From contig DORQ01000178.1 of assembly GCA_003514205.1 (NCBI GenBank), positions 406 to 26,533 of the forward strand: a stretch of 26,128 nucleotides of DNA. Reading direction: 5' to 3'. The translations under genes were made by a program, and so were the position numbers. Source of the stretch: Acidimicrobiaceae bacterium (GTDB lineage: Bacteria > Actinomycetota > Acidimicrobiia > Acidimicrobiales > Microtrichaceae). Positions within the stretch are counted from its first letter, which is position 1. Each line of letters starts with the position of its first letter. Under the pieces are notes generated by a model, which was not told where the DNA came from, ran no database searches, and worked only from the letters and a program-made list of their open reading frames with translations. Positions 15,978 to 23,329 of this stretch are shown here, in pieces.

Positions 15978-17551
15978 TGGATCTCGTTGCAAGTACTCAG
16001 GGACTAGGCCATGGGTTCAACCCACTCATTGCAATGATCCTGCTCCCGGCGTTTGGGGCGGTACTCGTTGCATTGCTGCCAAAGAGTCGACCAGATCAGT
16101 TCCGCCAGATTGCCGTGCTCATTTCGGCCATGACTGGTGGACTTAGTCTCTATCTGTTGTCGGAGTTTGCGGCCAAGACTGCCGGCTATCAGTTCGTGAC
16201 GAACACTCCATGGGTCAAAAGCCTTGGGATGAATTGGCATTTTGGAGTCGACGGGATCTCACTCTTCCTCGTCGTCTTGTCCGGGTGCTTGTTCCCGCTC
16301 GCAATCGTTGCAATCACCCCCGAAAGCAACCATAAGCAGTACTACGCATGGTTGCTCGTGCTGATGTCGGGCTCGATGGGTGTGTTCGTGGCACTCGACC
16401 TGATCGTGTTCTTCGTCTTCTTCGAAATCGTGCTCATCCCGATGTACTTTTTGATTGGTTTGTGGGGCCACGGTGACCGCATCTACGCGACGACCAAGTT
16501 CTTCCTTTACACCATGTTCGGCTCCGCGCTCATGCTGGTGGGAATTGTGGCCACGGCCATCCTTCATCAGCGGGCCACGGGTGGGGCGCTGACCTTTGAT
16601 CTGGTTGAGATCGCAAGCAAGCAAGCGTTGAGCACCACCGCTGCTCGCTGGATCTTTGCGAGCTTTGCGCTCGCGTTTGCCGTCAAGGTGCCGCTGTTTC
16701 CGCTGCATACCTGGCTGCCCGATGCACACACCGAAGCACCCACCGCTGGTTCGGTCATCCTCGCTGGCGTGATGCTCAAACTTGGTACATACGGCTTTGT
16801 GCGGTTTGGGCTGTATCTCTTTCCCGAGGCCTCAGACTATTTCGCGCCGGTGCTGATGACCCTGGCCGTGATCGGCATCATCTATGGAGCGATCTGCGCA
16901 ACGATGCAGAAGGATCTCAAGAGGTTGGTGGCATACTCCTCCGTTGCGCACTTAGGCTTCATCATCCTTGGCATTTTCTCGATCACGGTTGAAGGGGTCG
17001 AGGGGGCAGTCCTGCAGATGGTGAATCACGGAATCACCACCCCGGCACTGTTCCTGCTGGTGGGAATGATCTACGAGCGACGTCACACGCGTCAGATTGA
17101 TGAGCTTGGTGGACTTCAGAAGTCGGCGCCCAAGATGGCGGCCGTATTTACCCTGGTCATGCTGAGTTCGGTGGGGTTGCCTGGCTTGAATGGATTCGTG
17201 GGCGAGTTCTTGGCATTGCTCGGTGCGTACTCAACGGCTCGGCCCTGGGCAATCGTTGCCGCATTCGGGGTGATCCTTTCAGCCTTGTACATGCTGTGGG
17301 CCTACCAGCGGGTGTTCCATGGCACCCCTACTGGAGAGAATGCGAAGATGCGAGATATCTCTCTGAAGGAGAGCTTCGTGATGGCGCCGTTGTGCGTGCT
17401 CATCGTGTTTCTCGGTGTGTACCCTAAGCCAATGATGGACCGAATCGAGCCATCGGTACGCTCGCTGGTCGAACACGTTTCGCAGTTCGCCGAGGGCGTC
17501 GACGCGCCGAGCACCGGTCCTGCCGAGGAAGCTGAAGGAGCGCACAAATGA
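15977..17551 (+). CDS. nuoM: NADH-quinone oxidoreductase subunit M (antiporter-like)
   Basis: NuoM is a proton-pumping antiporter-like subunit in the middle of the membrane arm. The essential E150 in FFEIVLIPMYFLIG, K237 in FAVKVPLFPLHTWLPDAHTE and K268 in VMLKLGTYGF match the family. It is 524 aa from ATG 15977, whose first base is the last base of the nuoL stop (TGATG). A GTG three bases upstream is an alternative. The stop overlaps nuoN by 4 bp (ATGA). A short acidic tail (EEAEGAHK) ends the protein. Confidence 0.96.
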   Translation: MDLVASTQGLGHGFNPLIAMILLPAFGAVLVALLPKSRPDQFRQIAVLISAMTGGLSLYLLSEFAAKTAGYQFVTNTPWVKSLGMNWHFGVDGISLFLVVLSGCLFPLAIVAITPESNHKQYYAWLLVLMSGSMGVFVALDLIVFFVFFEIVLIPMYFLIGLWGHGDRIYATTKFFLYTMFGSALMLVGIVATAILHQRATGGALTFDLVEIASKQALSTTAARWIFASFALAFAVKVPLFPLHTWLPDAHTEAPTAGSVILAGVMLKLGTYGFVRFGLYLFPEASDYFAPVLMTLAVIGIIYGAICATMQKDLKRLVAYSSVAHLGFIILGIFSITVEGVEGAVLQMVNHGITTPALFLLVGMIYERRHTRQIDELGGLQKSAPKMAAVFTLVMLSSVGLPGLNGFVGEFLALLGAYSTARPWAIVAAFGVILSALYMLWAYQRVFHGTPTGENAKMRDISLKESFVMAPLCVLIVFLGVYPKPMMDRIEPSVRSLVEHVSQFAEGVDAPSTGPAEEAEGAHK

Positions 17552-19134
17552 TCCTGCAGGTGCTCGCCCAGATTCCCACAGACGGTGTTACAGCTCCGCT
17601 TGTGGAGGAATCCACCTCTCGACTCGTTACGCCACGGATTCCGTGGAGTTACCTCACACCTCAGCTGATTCTGTTTTTGGGTGCCGTAATCGGAGTTGCA
17701 CTGGTCGCACTCTTGCCAAAGCGCCTTCCGAAATACCTCTCAGCGCTAGCAACCGTGGTACTCGCAGCAGGAACTCTCGTGTCGATTGTTCCACTGTGGG
17801 GTCGAGTAGGGAACGCGAGAGAGGGAGCGATTTCTGCATGGTCTGGTGCAATCGGTGTGGACCGATTTGGCCTTTTCGTGACCGCATTGATCTGCCTGGC
17901 CGTCCTGGTCACAGCCCTGTTTGCTGATTCCTATCTTCGTCGTGAAGGCCTTGACGGGCCAGAATTCTACCTACTGCTGATGACCGCTGCGTTCGGTGCC
18001 TCGATCATGGCGATCTCTAACGATCTCATCGTCCTGTTTGTCGGAGTTGAGATACTCTCAATATCGAGTTATGTGCTTACTGCGATGCACGCCCGACGGG
18101 TGACCTCCCAGGAGGCTGGTCTGAAATATCTGGTGCTAGGAGGCTTCGCGTCGGCGGTCTTGCTCTACGGACTCGCACTGATCTACGGGGCTACCGGATC
18201 GACCAATCTGCTACAGATTCAGGTGTTCCTCTCTGAGCGAGTGCTGACCTCAGACGGATTGCTGCTTGGCGGCCTCGGTCTCATGATGGCTGGCTTTGGC
18301 TTCAAAGTCGGGGCCGCACCATTTCACATGTGGACTCCCGACGTCTACCAAGGCGCCCCGACCCCTGTGTCTGGCTTCATGGCCTCGGCAGTTAAGACTG
18401 CTGCCTTTGCTGGGATGATACGGGTATTCGTTGTCGGCTTTGGCTCTGCTGCCGAACTCTGGCGACCGATCGTCTTTGTAATGGCTGTGCTTTCACTCCT
18501 AGTTGGCTCGATAGTCAGTGTCGTACAGTCGAATGTGAAACGCATGTTGGCGTATAGCTCAATCGCTCATGCGGGTTTCATTCTTCTGGGTGTGCACTCC
18601 GCAACAGAGCGGGGTACGTCAGCAGCTTTGTTCTATCTGGCGTCCTACACAGCCATGGCCTTGGGGAGTTTTGGCATTGTGGCACTCGCTGCGCGACGCG
18701 GTGAGCATCTGCAAAAGCTGTCAGATCTTAGGGGCTTCGCTACTGCTCACCCTGGCCTCGCCTTGGCCTTCGCATTACTGCTGTTCGCTCAGTCTGGGGT
18801 TCCACTCACAGGTGGTTTTATCGCGAAGCTCGGGGTGATTGGCGCTGCTGTAGACCAAGGTGATTGGGCGCTCGCGGTCGTGGCAATGATCACCGCAGTG
18901 ATCTCCACATTCATGTACCTACGAATCATCGTCTCTATGTTTTTCGTTGGCGGCGGAGATCACGGCGAGGAACCAGCGGGTTTTGAAGGCCCTCCAGTTA
19001 ACGTTTCATGGACTTCGATGGTAGGCCTCGGAATCGTTGTGGTGGCGACGCTGTTCCTCGGGATCCTGCCAGGAACAGTGAAGCACTGGTCGAATCAGGC
19101 AGTGGTCGAAATGGTGCGCGATAGCGGCCGATAG
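17548..19134 (+). CDS. nuoN: NADH-quinone oxidoreductase subunit N (antiporter-like)
   Basis: NuoN is the third antiporter-like pump, next to NuoK. Diagnostic segments are the acidic helix FVGVEILSISSYVL (about 165-178) and FKVGAAPFHMWTPDVYQGAP (about 252-271), which carries the conserved lysine. The VQSNVKRMLAYSSIAHAGF segment is also present. About 30 extra N-terminal residues precede the first helix (MILQVLAQIPTDGVTAPLVE onward), consistent with the ATGA overlap at 17548. It is 528 aa long. It is the last gene of the respiratory string, and the next gene is on the other strand with 47 bp between the two stop codons. Confidence 0.96.
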   Translation: MILQVLAQIPTDGVTAPLVEESTSRLVTPRIPWSYLTPQLILFLGAVIGVALVALLPKRLPKYLSALATVVLAAGTLVSIVPLWGRVGNAREGAISAWSGAIGVDRFGLFVTALICLAVLVTALFADSYLRREGLDGPEFYLLLMTAAFGASIMAISNDLIVLFVGVEILSISSYVLTAMHARRVTSQEAGLKYLVLGGFASAVLLYGLALIYGATGSTNLLQIQVFLSERVLTSDGLLLGGLGLMMAGFGFKVGAAPFHMWTPDVYQGAPTPVSGFMASAVKTAAFAGMIRVFVVGFGSAAELWRPIVFVMAVLSLLVGSIVSVVQSNVKRMLAYSSIAHAGFILLGVHSATERGTSAALFYLASYTAMALGSFGIVALAARRGEHLQKLSDLRGFATAHPGLALAFALLLFAQSGVPLTGGFIAKLGVIGAAVDQGDWALAVVAMITAVISTFMYLRIIVSMFFVGGGDHGEEPAGFEGPPVNVSWTSMVGLGIVVVATLFLGILPGTVKHWSNQAVVEMVRDSGR

Positions 19135-19161
19135 GCATAAACAAGGCTGCTGATCTGCTGA

Positions 19162-19177
19162 CGGCCAGGTTTGGTCG
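19162..19177. terminator. Weak inverted repeat in the convergent gap after nuoN
   Basis: CGGCCA-GGTT-TGGTCG can form a 6-bp stem (one G-U pair) with a 4-base loop, in the 47 bp between the nuoN stop and the stop of the convergent phosphatase gene. No T-run follows on either strand, so a classic intrinsic terminator is not supported. It is the only hairpin I see where one would be expected for both transcripts. Confidence 0.2.
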
Positions 19178-19181
19178 GAGG

Positions 19182-19748
19182 TTACGCTCTGTTCCGAAAG
19201 CAGTTGCGAACGATGGACCTAGCGGCGGTGTCGATTTCCTTTGCAGCGATTCGATGTGCTCTCATTCCACGCCCGGTCGGGTCCTCGATATCATCAGCCG
19301 CATGCCGACCAATGAGTTGCATCCTGTTTCGGCTCTCGCTGAGTAGCCTGAGCCAGGACTGGACGCTGAGCGGTTCCTCACGGGCGAAAAGGGCCGAGCG
19401 TCGAGCAAGGTCCTTCAGGGTGAAGGTGCGGTGGTACAGGTCCGGTCTTCGATTGCAGACTTCGAGCGCATGAATGCGTTCCATGCCCAGGAAAAGAGTG
19501 CCCCAGTCAAGAACTGAATCGCTGAGCGGAGTGCTGCGAATCTCGGAGGCATCCAGGTTGATTCGATCTGCCGCTTCGACTGCTTGGGCCATCGGCTTCA
19601 AACCGACTTGAGTCTGGATTCCCGCCGATTGCACCTCGAAAAGGGGTGGCTCGTGGCCAGAGGCGAGCCGACGAAAGCTGGCCTCGCCGATAGGGGACCT
19701 GCATCGATTCATTTTGCAGATCACGACGATACGAAGTGGTTCTGTCAT
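19182..19748 (-). CDS. Low-molecular-weight protein tyrosine phosphatase
   Basis: This 188-aa cytoplasmic phosphatase has the LMW-PTP loop C11-K-M-N-R-C16-R17-S18 (Cx5RS) near the N-terminus. C11 is the nucleophile and R17 the phosphate binder. The general acid is probably D156 in DIEDPTGRG, matching the late DP motif of the family. C16 sits where many family members have a second, redox-active cysteine. The frame is open further upstream to 19910, but that part overlaps the neighbouring glycosyltransferase and has no family similarity. ATG 19748 with AGGA five bases ahead gives a normal N-terminus. Such phosphatases often reverse tyrosine phosphorylation of polysaccharide-export kinases or sugar enzymes. 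The glycan genes upstream support that role, but no tyrosine kinase is visible here. Confidence 0.88.
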   Translation of the reverse strand: MTEPLRIVVICKMNRCRSPIGEASFRRLASGHEPPLFEVQSAGIQTQVGLKPMAQAVEAADRINLDASEIRSTPLSDSVLDWGTLFLGMERIHALEVCNRRPDLYHRTFTLKDLARRSALFAREEPLSVQSWLRLLSESRNRMQLIGRHAADDIEDPTGRGMRAHRIAAKEIDTAARSIVRNCFRNRA

Positions 19749-19854
19749 GAAATTCCTGATGGTTGTTTGGCCACGGCCGAAGTGAACGCTCACAGCACCG
19801 AGGAGCAGTTTAGGACCCCTGGATGGGCTCGCCCCACTTGTGGAGCGCTCAGTG

Positions 19855-21030
19855 TTACTCAGTGGGAACAGTCGACCCGGCGACCGCCAGGAGTCGCGAG
19901 TAGGTGGCAAGTGTGATCGAAGCGACTGACTCCTGATCGAACTCTTCTATTGCTCGCTGGGCAGAGGCTGTCCCGAATCGCTCCCGCAATTCGGGGTGCT
20001 CGATGAGTTCAACCATAGCGTTCGCTAGCTGCGTCGGCTGCCGGACGTTGACGAGCAATCCGTTCACGCGGTGGGTGACGACTTGGCGGCAGCCGCGGAT
20101 ATTCGTGAGAACCAGCGGCAACCTGCTTGCCGCAGCCTCCATTGCGGAGCGAGGGAAGCCTTCTCGGTGCGAGGCGAGAACGTAAACGTCCATTGCGTGG
20201 TACAGGTCCTCGACGTCGTCACGCATGCCAAGGAATTGGACGCCCGCCGCCGCCGCGTGCTCGACAACTGATCTCGGAAGCGCGTCGGGCTTCTCCGGAT
20301 CGTCGGGACCAACGACGAGCAGGCGGGCCGTGGGGTGCTTCGAATGGACTGTCTCCCAGGCTTCGAAGAGCTCCAAGTAACCCTTCTCCTCCACGAGCCG
20401 ACCTATTGCGCCAAATACGACGGCGGAATCTGGCAGACCAAGTTCCAGTCTGAGCTGGGAACGAACATCGCATTCCGGTGTAGCCGTGAACCTGTTTAGG
20501 TCAACGCCGTTGCCGAGCACGGTGATCTTTGATTGGCTGACCAGGAGCTTGCGAAGCGTTGCAACATCCTCTGGGTTCTGCACAAGCTCCGCGTCCGAGC
20601 AGGTCGACGCGAGTCGCTCGAGGGCGTAGACAACGAGGCGCTTCTTCAGGCTGTCGGTAGGCTGGGCATAGAGTCCATGAACGGTGTTGACCACGACTGG
20701 GACTCTGGCGATGCGCCCGGCGATTCGGCCATAGACCCCGGGCTTTGGATTGTGAGTATGGACGATATCGGGGGCAAGTTCGCGGAAGATCTGGACCAGG
20801 TTGCCTAGGGCCCGAACATCGCTTGAGAGGGACATTGATCGAGTTGCGCCCTCCAGAGCGATATGGCGGATCCCGCGAGCTTCTATTGCTGAGACGAATG
20901 GGCCGGGGGCGCTGATGCCGATCACCTCATACCCAGCGTCGACGAAGAGTTGCAGCTGCGGGCCCAGGAGAAGCTCAAGGCTGATATCTGCTGTTGTGAG
21001 ATGGATCAGCCGCGGTTGTATCGCTTTCAT
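19855..21030 (-). CDS. GT4-type glycosyltransferase
   Basis: This 391-aa GT-B fold enzyme would transfer a sugar from a nucleotide-sugar donor to a lipid-linked or polysaccharide acceptor at the inner face of the membrane. The N-terminal acceptor domain has IVHTHNPKPGVYGRIAGRIA (89-108), typical of the family. The C-terminal donor domain has GNGVDLNRF (173-181), GAIGRLVEEKGY (207-218) and the E290-x7-E298 motif in REGFPRSAMEAA. No signal peptide or membrane helix is seen. It starts 4 bp after the deacetylase stop, so the two are probably co-transcribed. Donor and linkage cannot be read from the sequence. A 106-bp gap without an obvious gene separates its stop from the phosphatase start. Confidence 0.9.
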   Translation of the reverse strand: MKAIQPRLIHLTTADISLELLLGPQLQLFVDAGYEVIGISAPGPFVSAIEARGIRHIALEGATRSMSLSSDVRALGNLVQIFRELAPDIVHTHNPKPGVYGRIAGRIARVPVVVNTVHGLYAQPTDSLKKRLVVYALERLASTCSDAELVQNPEDVATLRKLLVSQSKITVLGNGVDLNRFTATPECDVRSQLRLELGLPDSAVVFGAIGRLVEEKGYLELFEAWETVHSKHPTARLLVVGPDDPEKPDALPRSVVEHAAAAGVQFLGMRDDVEDLYHAMDVYVLASHREGFPRSAMEAAASRLPLVLTNIRGCRQVVTHRVNGLLVNVRQPTQLANAMVELIEHPELRERFGTASAQRAIEEFDQESVASITLATYSRLLAVAGSTVPTE

Positions 21031-21034
21031 CGGT

Positions 21035-21859
21035 TCACGCCCGCTCGTTTCGATATCGGAACTGGTTCAGTCGTTGGCGGCTTCGATCCTCGAGGCCGAG
21101 GCCCCCGTGGGCCTTGAGGTGAAACCACTTAAACTGATCAGCCGCTTGGATTGGCGATCTGGAAAGCGAGAACGGATCGGATCCGAGCTGATTGGTTCGA
21201 GTCCCCGCGAGCGTCGCCGAACTAAACCTGCTTCGAACAGCTCGATCCGCAACGACCGACGGCGGGACTGCCTTTGGGTAGCAAAAGTGATCGACCGAAA
21301 TCTGGAGCTCTGCGCTCAGCCGATCGATGGAAGTGTCTAGTTCCTCGGCGATCTCCGCTGGTGGAAGTCGATCAAGCAGTAGATGCCGATGAGTGTGGGA
21401 CCCGATGGTCGCGATACCACTGTCCCGAAGTTCCCGAAGCCCAGACCACGAGATCGGTCGTCCGCCGTGGGCAAAAGGTTGCTGCTGATCAATGAACTCC
21501 GTTGCGACGTAGAACGTTGCGGGCAGTTGCCGGTCGACGAGCACCGGGGCCACGATTTCTGCCCAATCATCGGTTCCGTCGTCGAAGGTCAGAACGTGGC
21601 CGGGAACAAGGGCTTCGCCGCCTGCTAGTTCCTTGAGTGCAGTGTCGAGTGAAATGACTCTGCCATTGTTCGCTAGGTAGTCCATCTGGGCTGTGAACGT
21701 CGGTGGACTGATGTCCATCTGCCCGCCAGCGCCGTGGCCGACTCGGTGGTAGATGAGGAAAGTGAGCCCAGTGGGAGGAGGGCTGAGCTTGTCAGCGAGC
21801 TTCGATGCGTGCTTTACCCCTTCCCGCACAACTCGTTTCAAAGTGGCCGATCCACTCAC
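21035..21859 (-). CDS. Polysaccharide deacetylase (NodB homology, CE4)
   Basis: This probable metal-dependent carbohydrate deacetylase is about 274 aa. Motif 1 TFDDG gives D93 (base) and D94 (metal ligand). Motif 2 SHTHRH gives H155 and H159. FCYPKA stands where family members often have a FxYPxG-type segment. The start is uncertain because no ATG exists in this frame. GTG at 21859 overlaps the upstream dehydrogenase stop as GTGA and fits translational coupling; a TTG at 21898 would extend it by 13 residues. No clear signal peptide is visible, so it may act on cytoplasmic or lipid-linked intermediates, or be exported by an unrecognised route. The neighbours suggest it edits a glycan that contains N-acetylated sugars. 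Confidence 0.85.
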   Translation of the reverse strand: MSGSATLKRVVREGVKHASKLADKLSPPPTGLTFLIYHRVGHGAGGQMDISPPTFTAQMDYLANNGRVISLDTALKELAGGEALVPGHVLTFDDGTDDWAEIVAPVLVDRQLPATFYVATEFIDQQQPFAHGGRPISWSGLRELRDSGIATIGSHTHRHLLLDRLPPAEIAEELDTSIDRLSAELQISVDHFCYPKAVPPSVVADRAVRSRFSSATLAGTRTNQLGSDPFSLSRSPIQAADQFKWFHLKAHGGLGLEDRSRQRLNQFRYRNERA

Positions 21860-23118
21860 AACTGATGGACCATGGGCCCGGTCAGCGCGTGGCGGCAATC
21901 GAGTACTCGGGTAGTTGAGGCGCTGAGAGCCTCGGTGTCGAACTCGTCGTGGTCAACGAGATAAAGAACCAGATCTGAGGAATTGATCTCCTCGACAGTG
22001 CCAAAAGCTCGAGTGCACCCAATTGGGAACTGCTCATCACGAACATGAGGGTCGACTACCAAGACCTTCGCTCCGAGCTCGATCAGTAGTCTGCAAATTG
22101 GCTCAGAGGGCGTTTCTCGTGCGTCACCCGTGTTGGCCTTGTACGCAAGCCCGAAGACGAGGACTGAGGACCCCTTCACGGACATCTCTAGGTCGTTCAG
22201 TAGTCGTTGGACTCGTTGGACCACGTAGTTGGGCATGTGTGAGTTCACGTCATTGGCGAGTTCGACAAATCTGAAGGTCTGCCCGAGCCGCCGTTCGATC
22301 TGCCACGAAAGATAGGTGGGATCGATTGGGAGGCAGTGGCCGCCGACGCCAGGACCTGGGGTGAAGCGCATGTACCCGAAGGGCTTGGTGCTTGCGGCAT
22401 CGATTGCCTCCCAGATATCTATTCCGAGGTCGTGGGCGAACATTGCAAGCTCGTTGACGAGCGCGATGTTCACATGTCGGAAGGTGTTCTCGAGAAGCTT
22501 TGTGAGTTCAGCTTCACGAGTTCCAGAGACTCGAACCGTCTGCTCTACCAGCCGCGAAAAGAACCCATCGACGTGGTCAAGGCAGGATGGGGTGATTCCG
22601 GAGACCACCTTCGGGGTGTTCTCCAGCCGGTACCGGGGATTGCCTGGGTCGATTCGCTCGGGGCTGTAGCCGAGGTGATAGTCGACACCTGCGCTGAGGC
22701 CTGATGCAGCGTCGAGAATATCCGCGCACAGTTCATCGGTCGTGCCGGGGTAGGTCGTGGATTCCAGAATCACCGTGCAGCCTGGAGTGACGAATCTGCC
22801 GATCGCCTCGCAAGCCGACTCGATGTAGCTGAGATCAGGAGTGCCTTCAGACATAGGTGTGGGCACGGAAATCACCGCGATATCAAAGCCAGCGATCTCA
22901 GCAAGGACAGCAGTTGGCCGATAGCTGCCGTCGTGAAGGAGTGGGCGCAATCGTTCGTTGGGGATATCTTCGACGTGGCTAATGCCGGCCAGTAGCGACT
23001 CGACTCGAGCCTCGTTCAGCTCGTAGCCAACTACCTGGTATCCAACTTCTGCTGCACGAACGGCTACAGGCAGACCAACGTAGCCCTGGCCTACAACGAC
23101 AACAATCCTTTTGGTCAA
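21856..23118 (-). CDS. UDP-HexNAc 6-dehydrogenase (UDP-glucose/GDP-mannose dehydrogenase family)
   Basis: This NAD-dependent four-electron oxidoreductase turns a UDP-sugar into its uronic acid. The N-terminal Rossmann motif is GQGYVGLP (about 10-17). The catalytic thiol is C262 in GPGVGGHCLPIDPTYLSW, a form typical of UDP-GlcNAc or UDP-ManNAc dehydrogenases (WbpA/WecC-like) rather than UDP-glucose dehydrogenase. ELTKLLENTFRHVNIAL (about 204-220) holds the conserved lysine and asparagine. The C-terminal UDP-binding domain has FGLAYKANTGDARETPS. No ATG or GTG fits the N-terminus. TTG 23118, five bases after AAAGGGG, is the best start; TTG 23142 is an alternative. At 420 aa it is a normal length. 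It is the first gene of the - strand glycan cluster. Confidence 0.9.
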   Translation of the reverse strand: MTKRIVVVVGQGYVGLPVAVRAAEVGYQVVGYELNEARVESLLAGISHVEDIPNERLRPLLHDGSYRPTAVLAEIAGFDIAVISVPTPMSEGTPDLSYIESACEAIGRFVTPGCTVILESTTYPGTTDELCADILDAASGLSAGVDYHLGYSPERIDPGNPRYRLENTPKVVSGITPSCLDHVDGFFSRLVEQTVRVSGTREAELTKLLENTFRHVNIALVNELAMFAHDLGIDIWEAIDAASTKPFGYMRFTPGPGVGGHCLPIDPTYLSWQIERRLGQTFRFVELANDVNSHMPNYVVQRVQRLLNDLEMSVKGSSVLVFGLAYKANTGDARETPSEPICRLLIELGAKVLVVDPHVRDEQFPIGCTRAFGTVEEINSSDLVLYLVDHDEFDTEALSASTTRVLDCRHALTGPMVHQL

Positions 23119-23123
23119 ACCCG

Positions 23124-23130
23124 CCCCTTT
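23124..23130 (-). promoter_or_regulatory. Ribosome binding site supporting a TTG start
   Basis: AAAGGGG on the - strand lies 5 bases before the TTG at 23118. It is the main reason for preferring this start of the UDP-HexNAc dehydrogenase over the TTG at 23142. Confidence 0.55.
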
Positions 23131-23141
23131 GCAACTATCCA

Positions 23142-23170
23142 AGTGTGCTGAGGAACCTGCACTGAGTCAA
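23142..23170 (-). promoter_or_regulatory. Possible promoter of the - strand glycan cluster
   Basis: On the - strand TTGACT (23170-23165) is followed after 17 bases by CACACT (23147-23142). The -35 box is good and the -10 box weak (3 of 6 positions). A start point near 23135 would give a short leader containing the AAAGGGG site. It lies in the only sizeable divergent gap of the window, where a promoter must exist, but the boxes were chosen by eye. Confidence 0.3.
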
Positions 23171-23247
23171 GCCTGCCCCTGTGCCGACCCCCCGAGTAGG
23201 AGATCGGCCAAAAACGAATCCTAAATCTCGGAATGACAGGAAATGTC

Positions 23248-23276
23248 TTGTCTTGAGCGCCTTCTACTGGGACAAT
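23248..23276 (+). promoter_or_regulatory. Possible promoter of the 4,6-dehydratase gene
   Basis: TTGTCT (23248-23253), a 17-base spacer and GACAAT (23271-23276) each match four of six consensus positions. Transcription would start near 23283, just before the inverted repeat at 23291-23305. This is consistent only if translation begins at 23330 rather than at the ATG of 23243. Confidence 0.3.
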
Positions 23277-23290
23277 TGCGGCTCAGGTAT

Positions 23291-23305
23291 TGGGCAGGGT
23301 GCCCA
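23291..23305. repeat. Perfect inverted repeat upstream of the 4,6-dehydratase
   Basis: TGGGCA-GGG-TGCCCA is a perfect 6-bp inverted repeat with a 3-base spacer, ending 24 bases before the ATG at 23330. It could be an operator or a small hairpin in the leader. If translation actually starts at 23243 it lies within the coding region and may be chance. Confidence 0.4.
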
Positions 23306-23329
23306 GTGAGTGGCGGGGGCTTCATCACA

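Larger units (their letters stand above)
23131..23329. other. Divergent intergenic region between the two glycan transcription units
   Basis: About 210 bp separate the preferred starts of the - strand dehydrogenase and the + strand dehydratase, the largest non-coding stretch of the window. It contains the two proposed promoters and the inverted repeat listed separately, plus a C-run near 23187. I see no RNA gene in it. If the dehydratase starts at 23243, the gap shrinks to about 125 bp. Confidence 0.6.

Noticed and set aside
19749..19910. N-terminal extension of the tyrosine phosphatase
   Set aside because: It overlaps the glycosyltransferase stop and the LMW-PTP fold begins right at ATG 19748, which has its own AGGA site.
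23243..23329. 29-codon N-terminal extension of the 4,6-dehydratase from ATG 23243
   Set aside because: The extension is unlike family N-termini, has a poorly spaced AGGA, and covers a possible promoter and palindrome; kept only as an alternative start.
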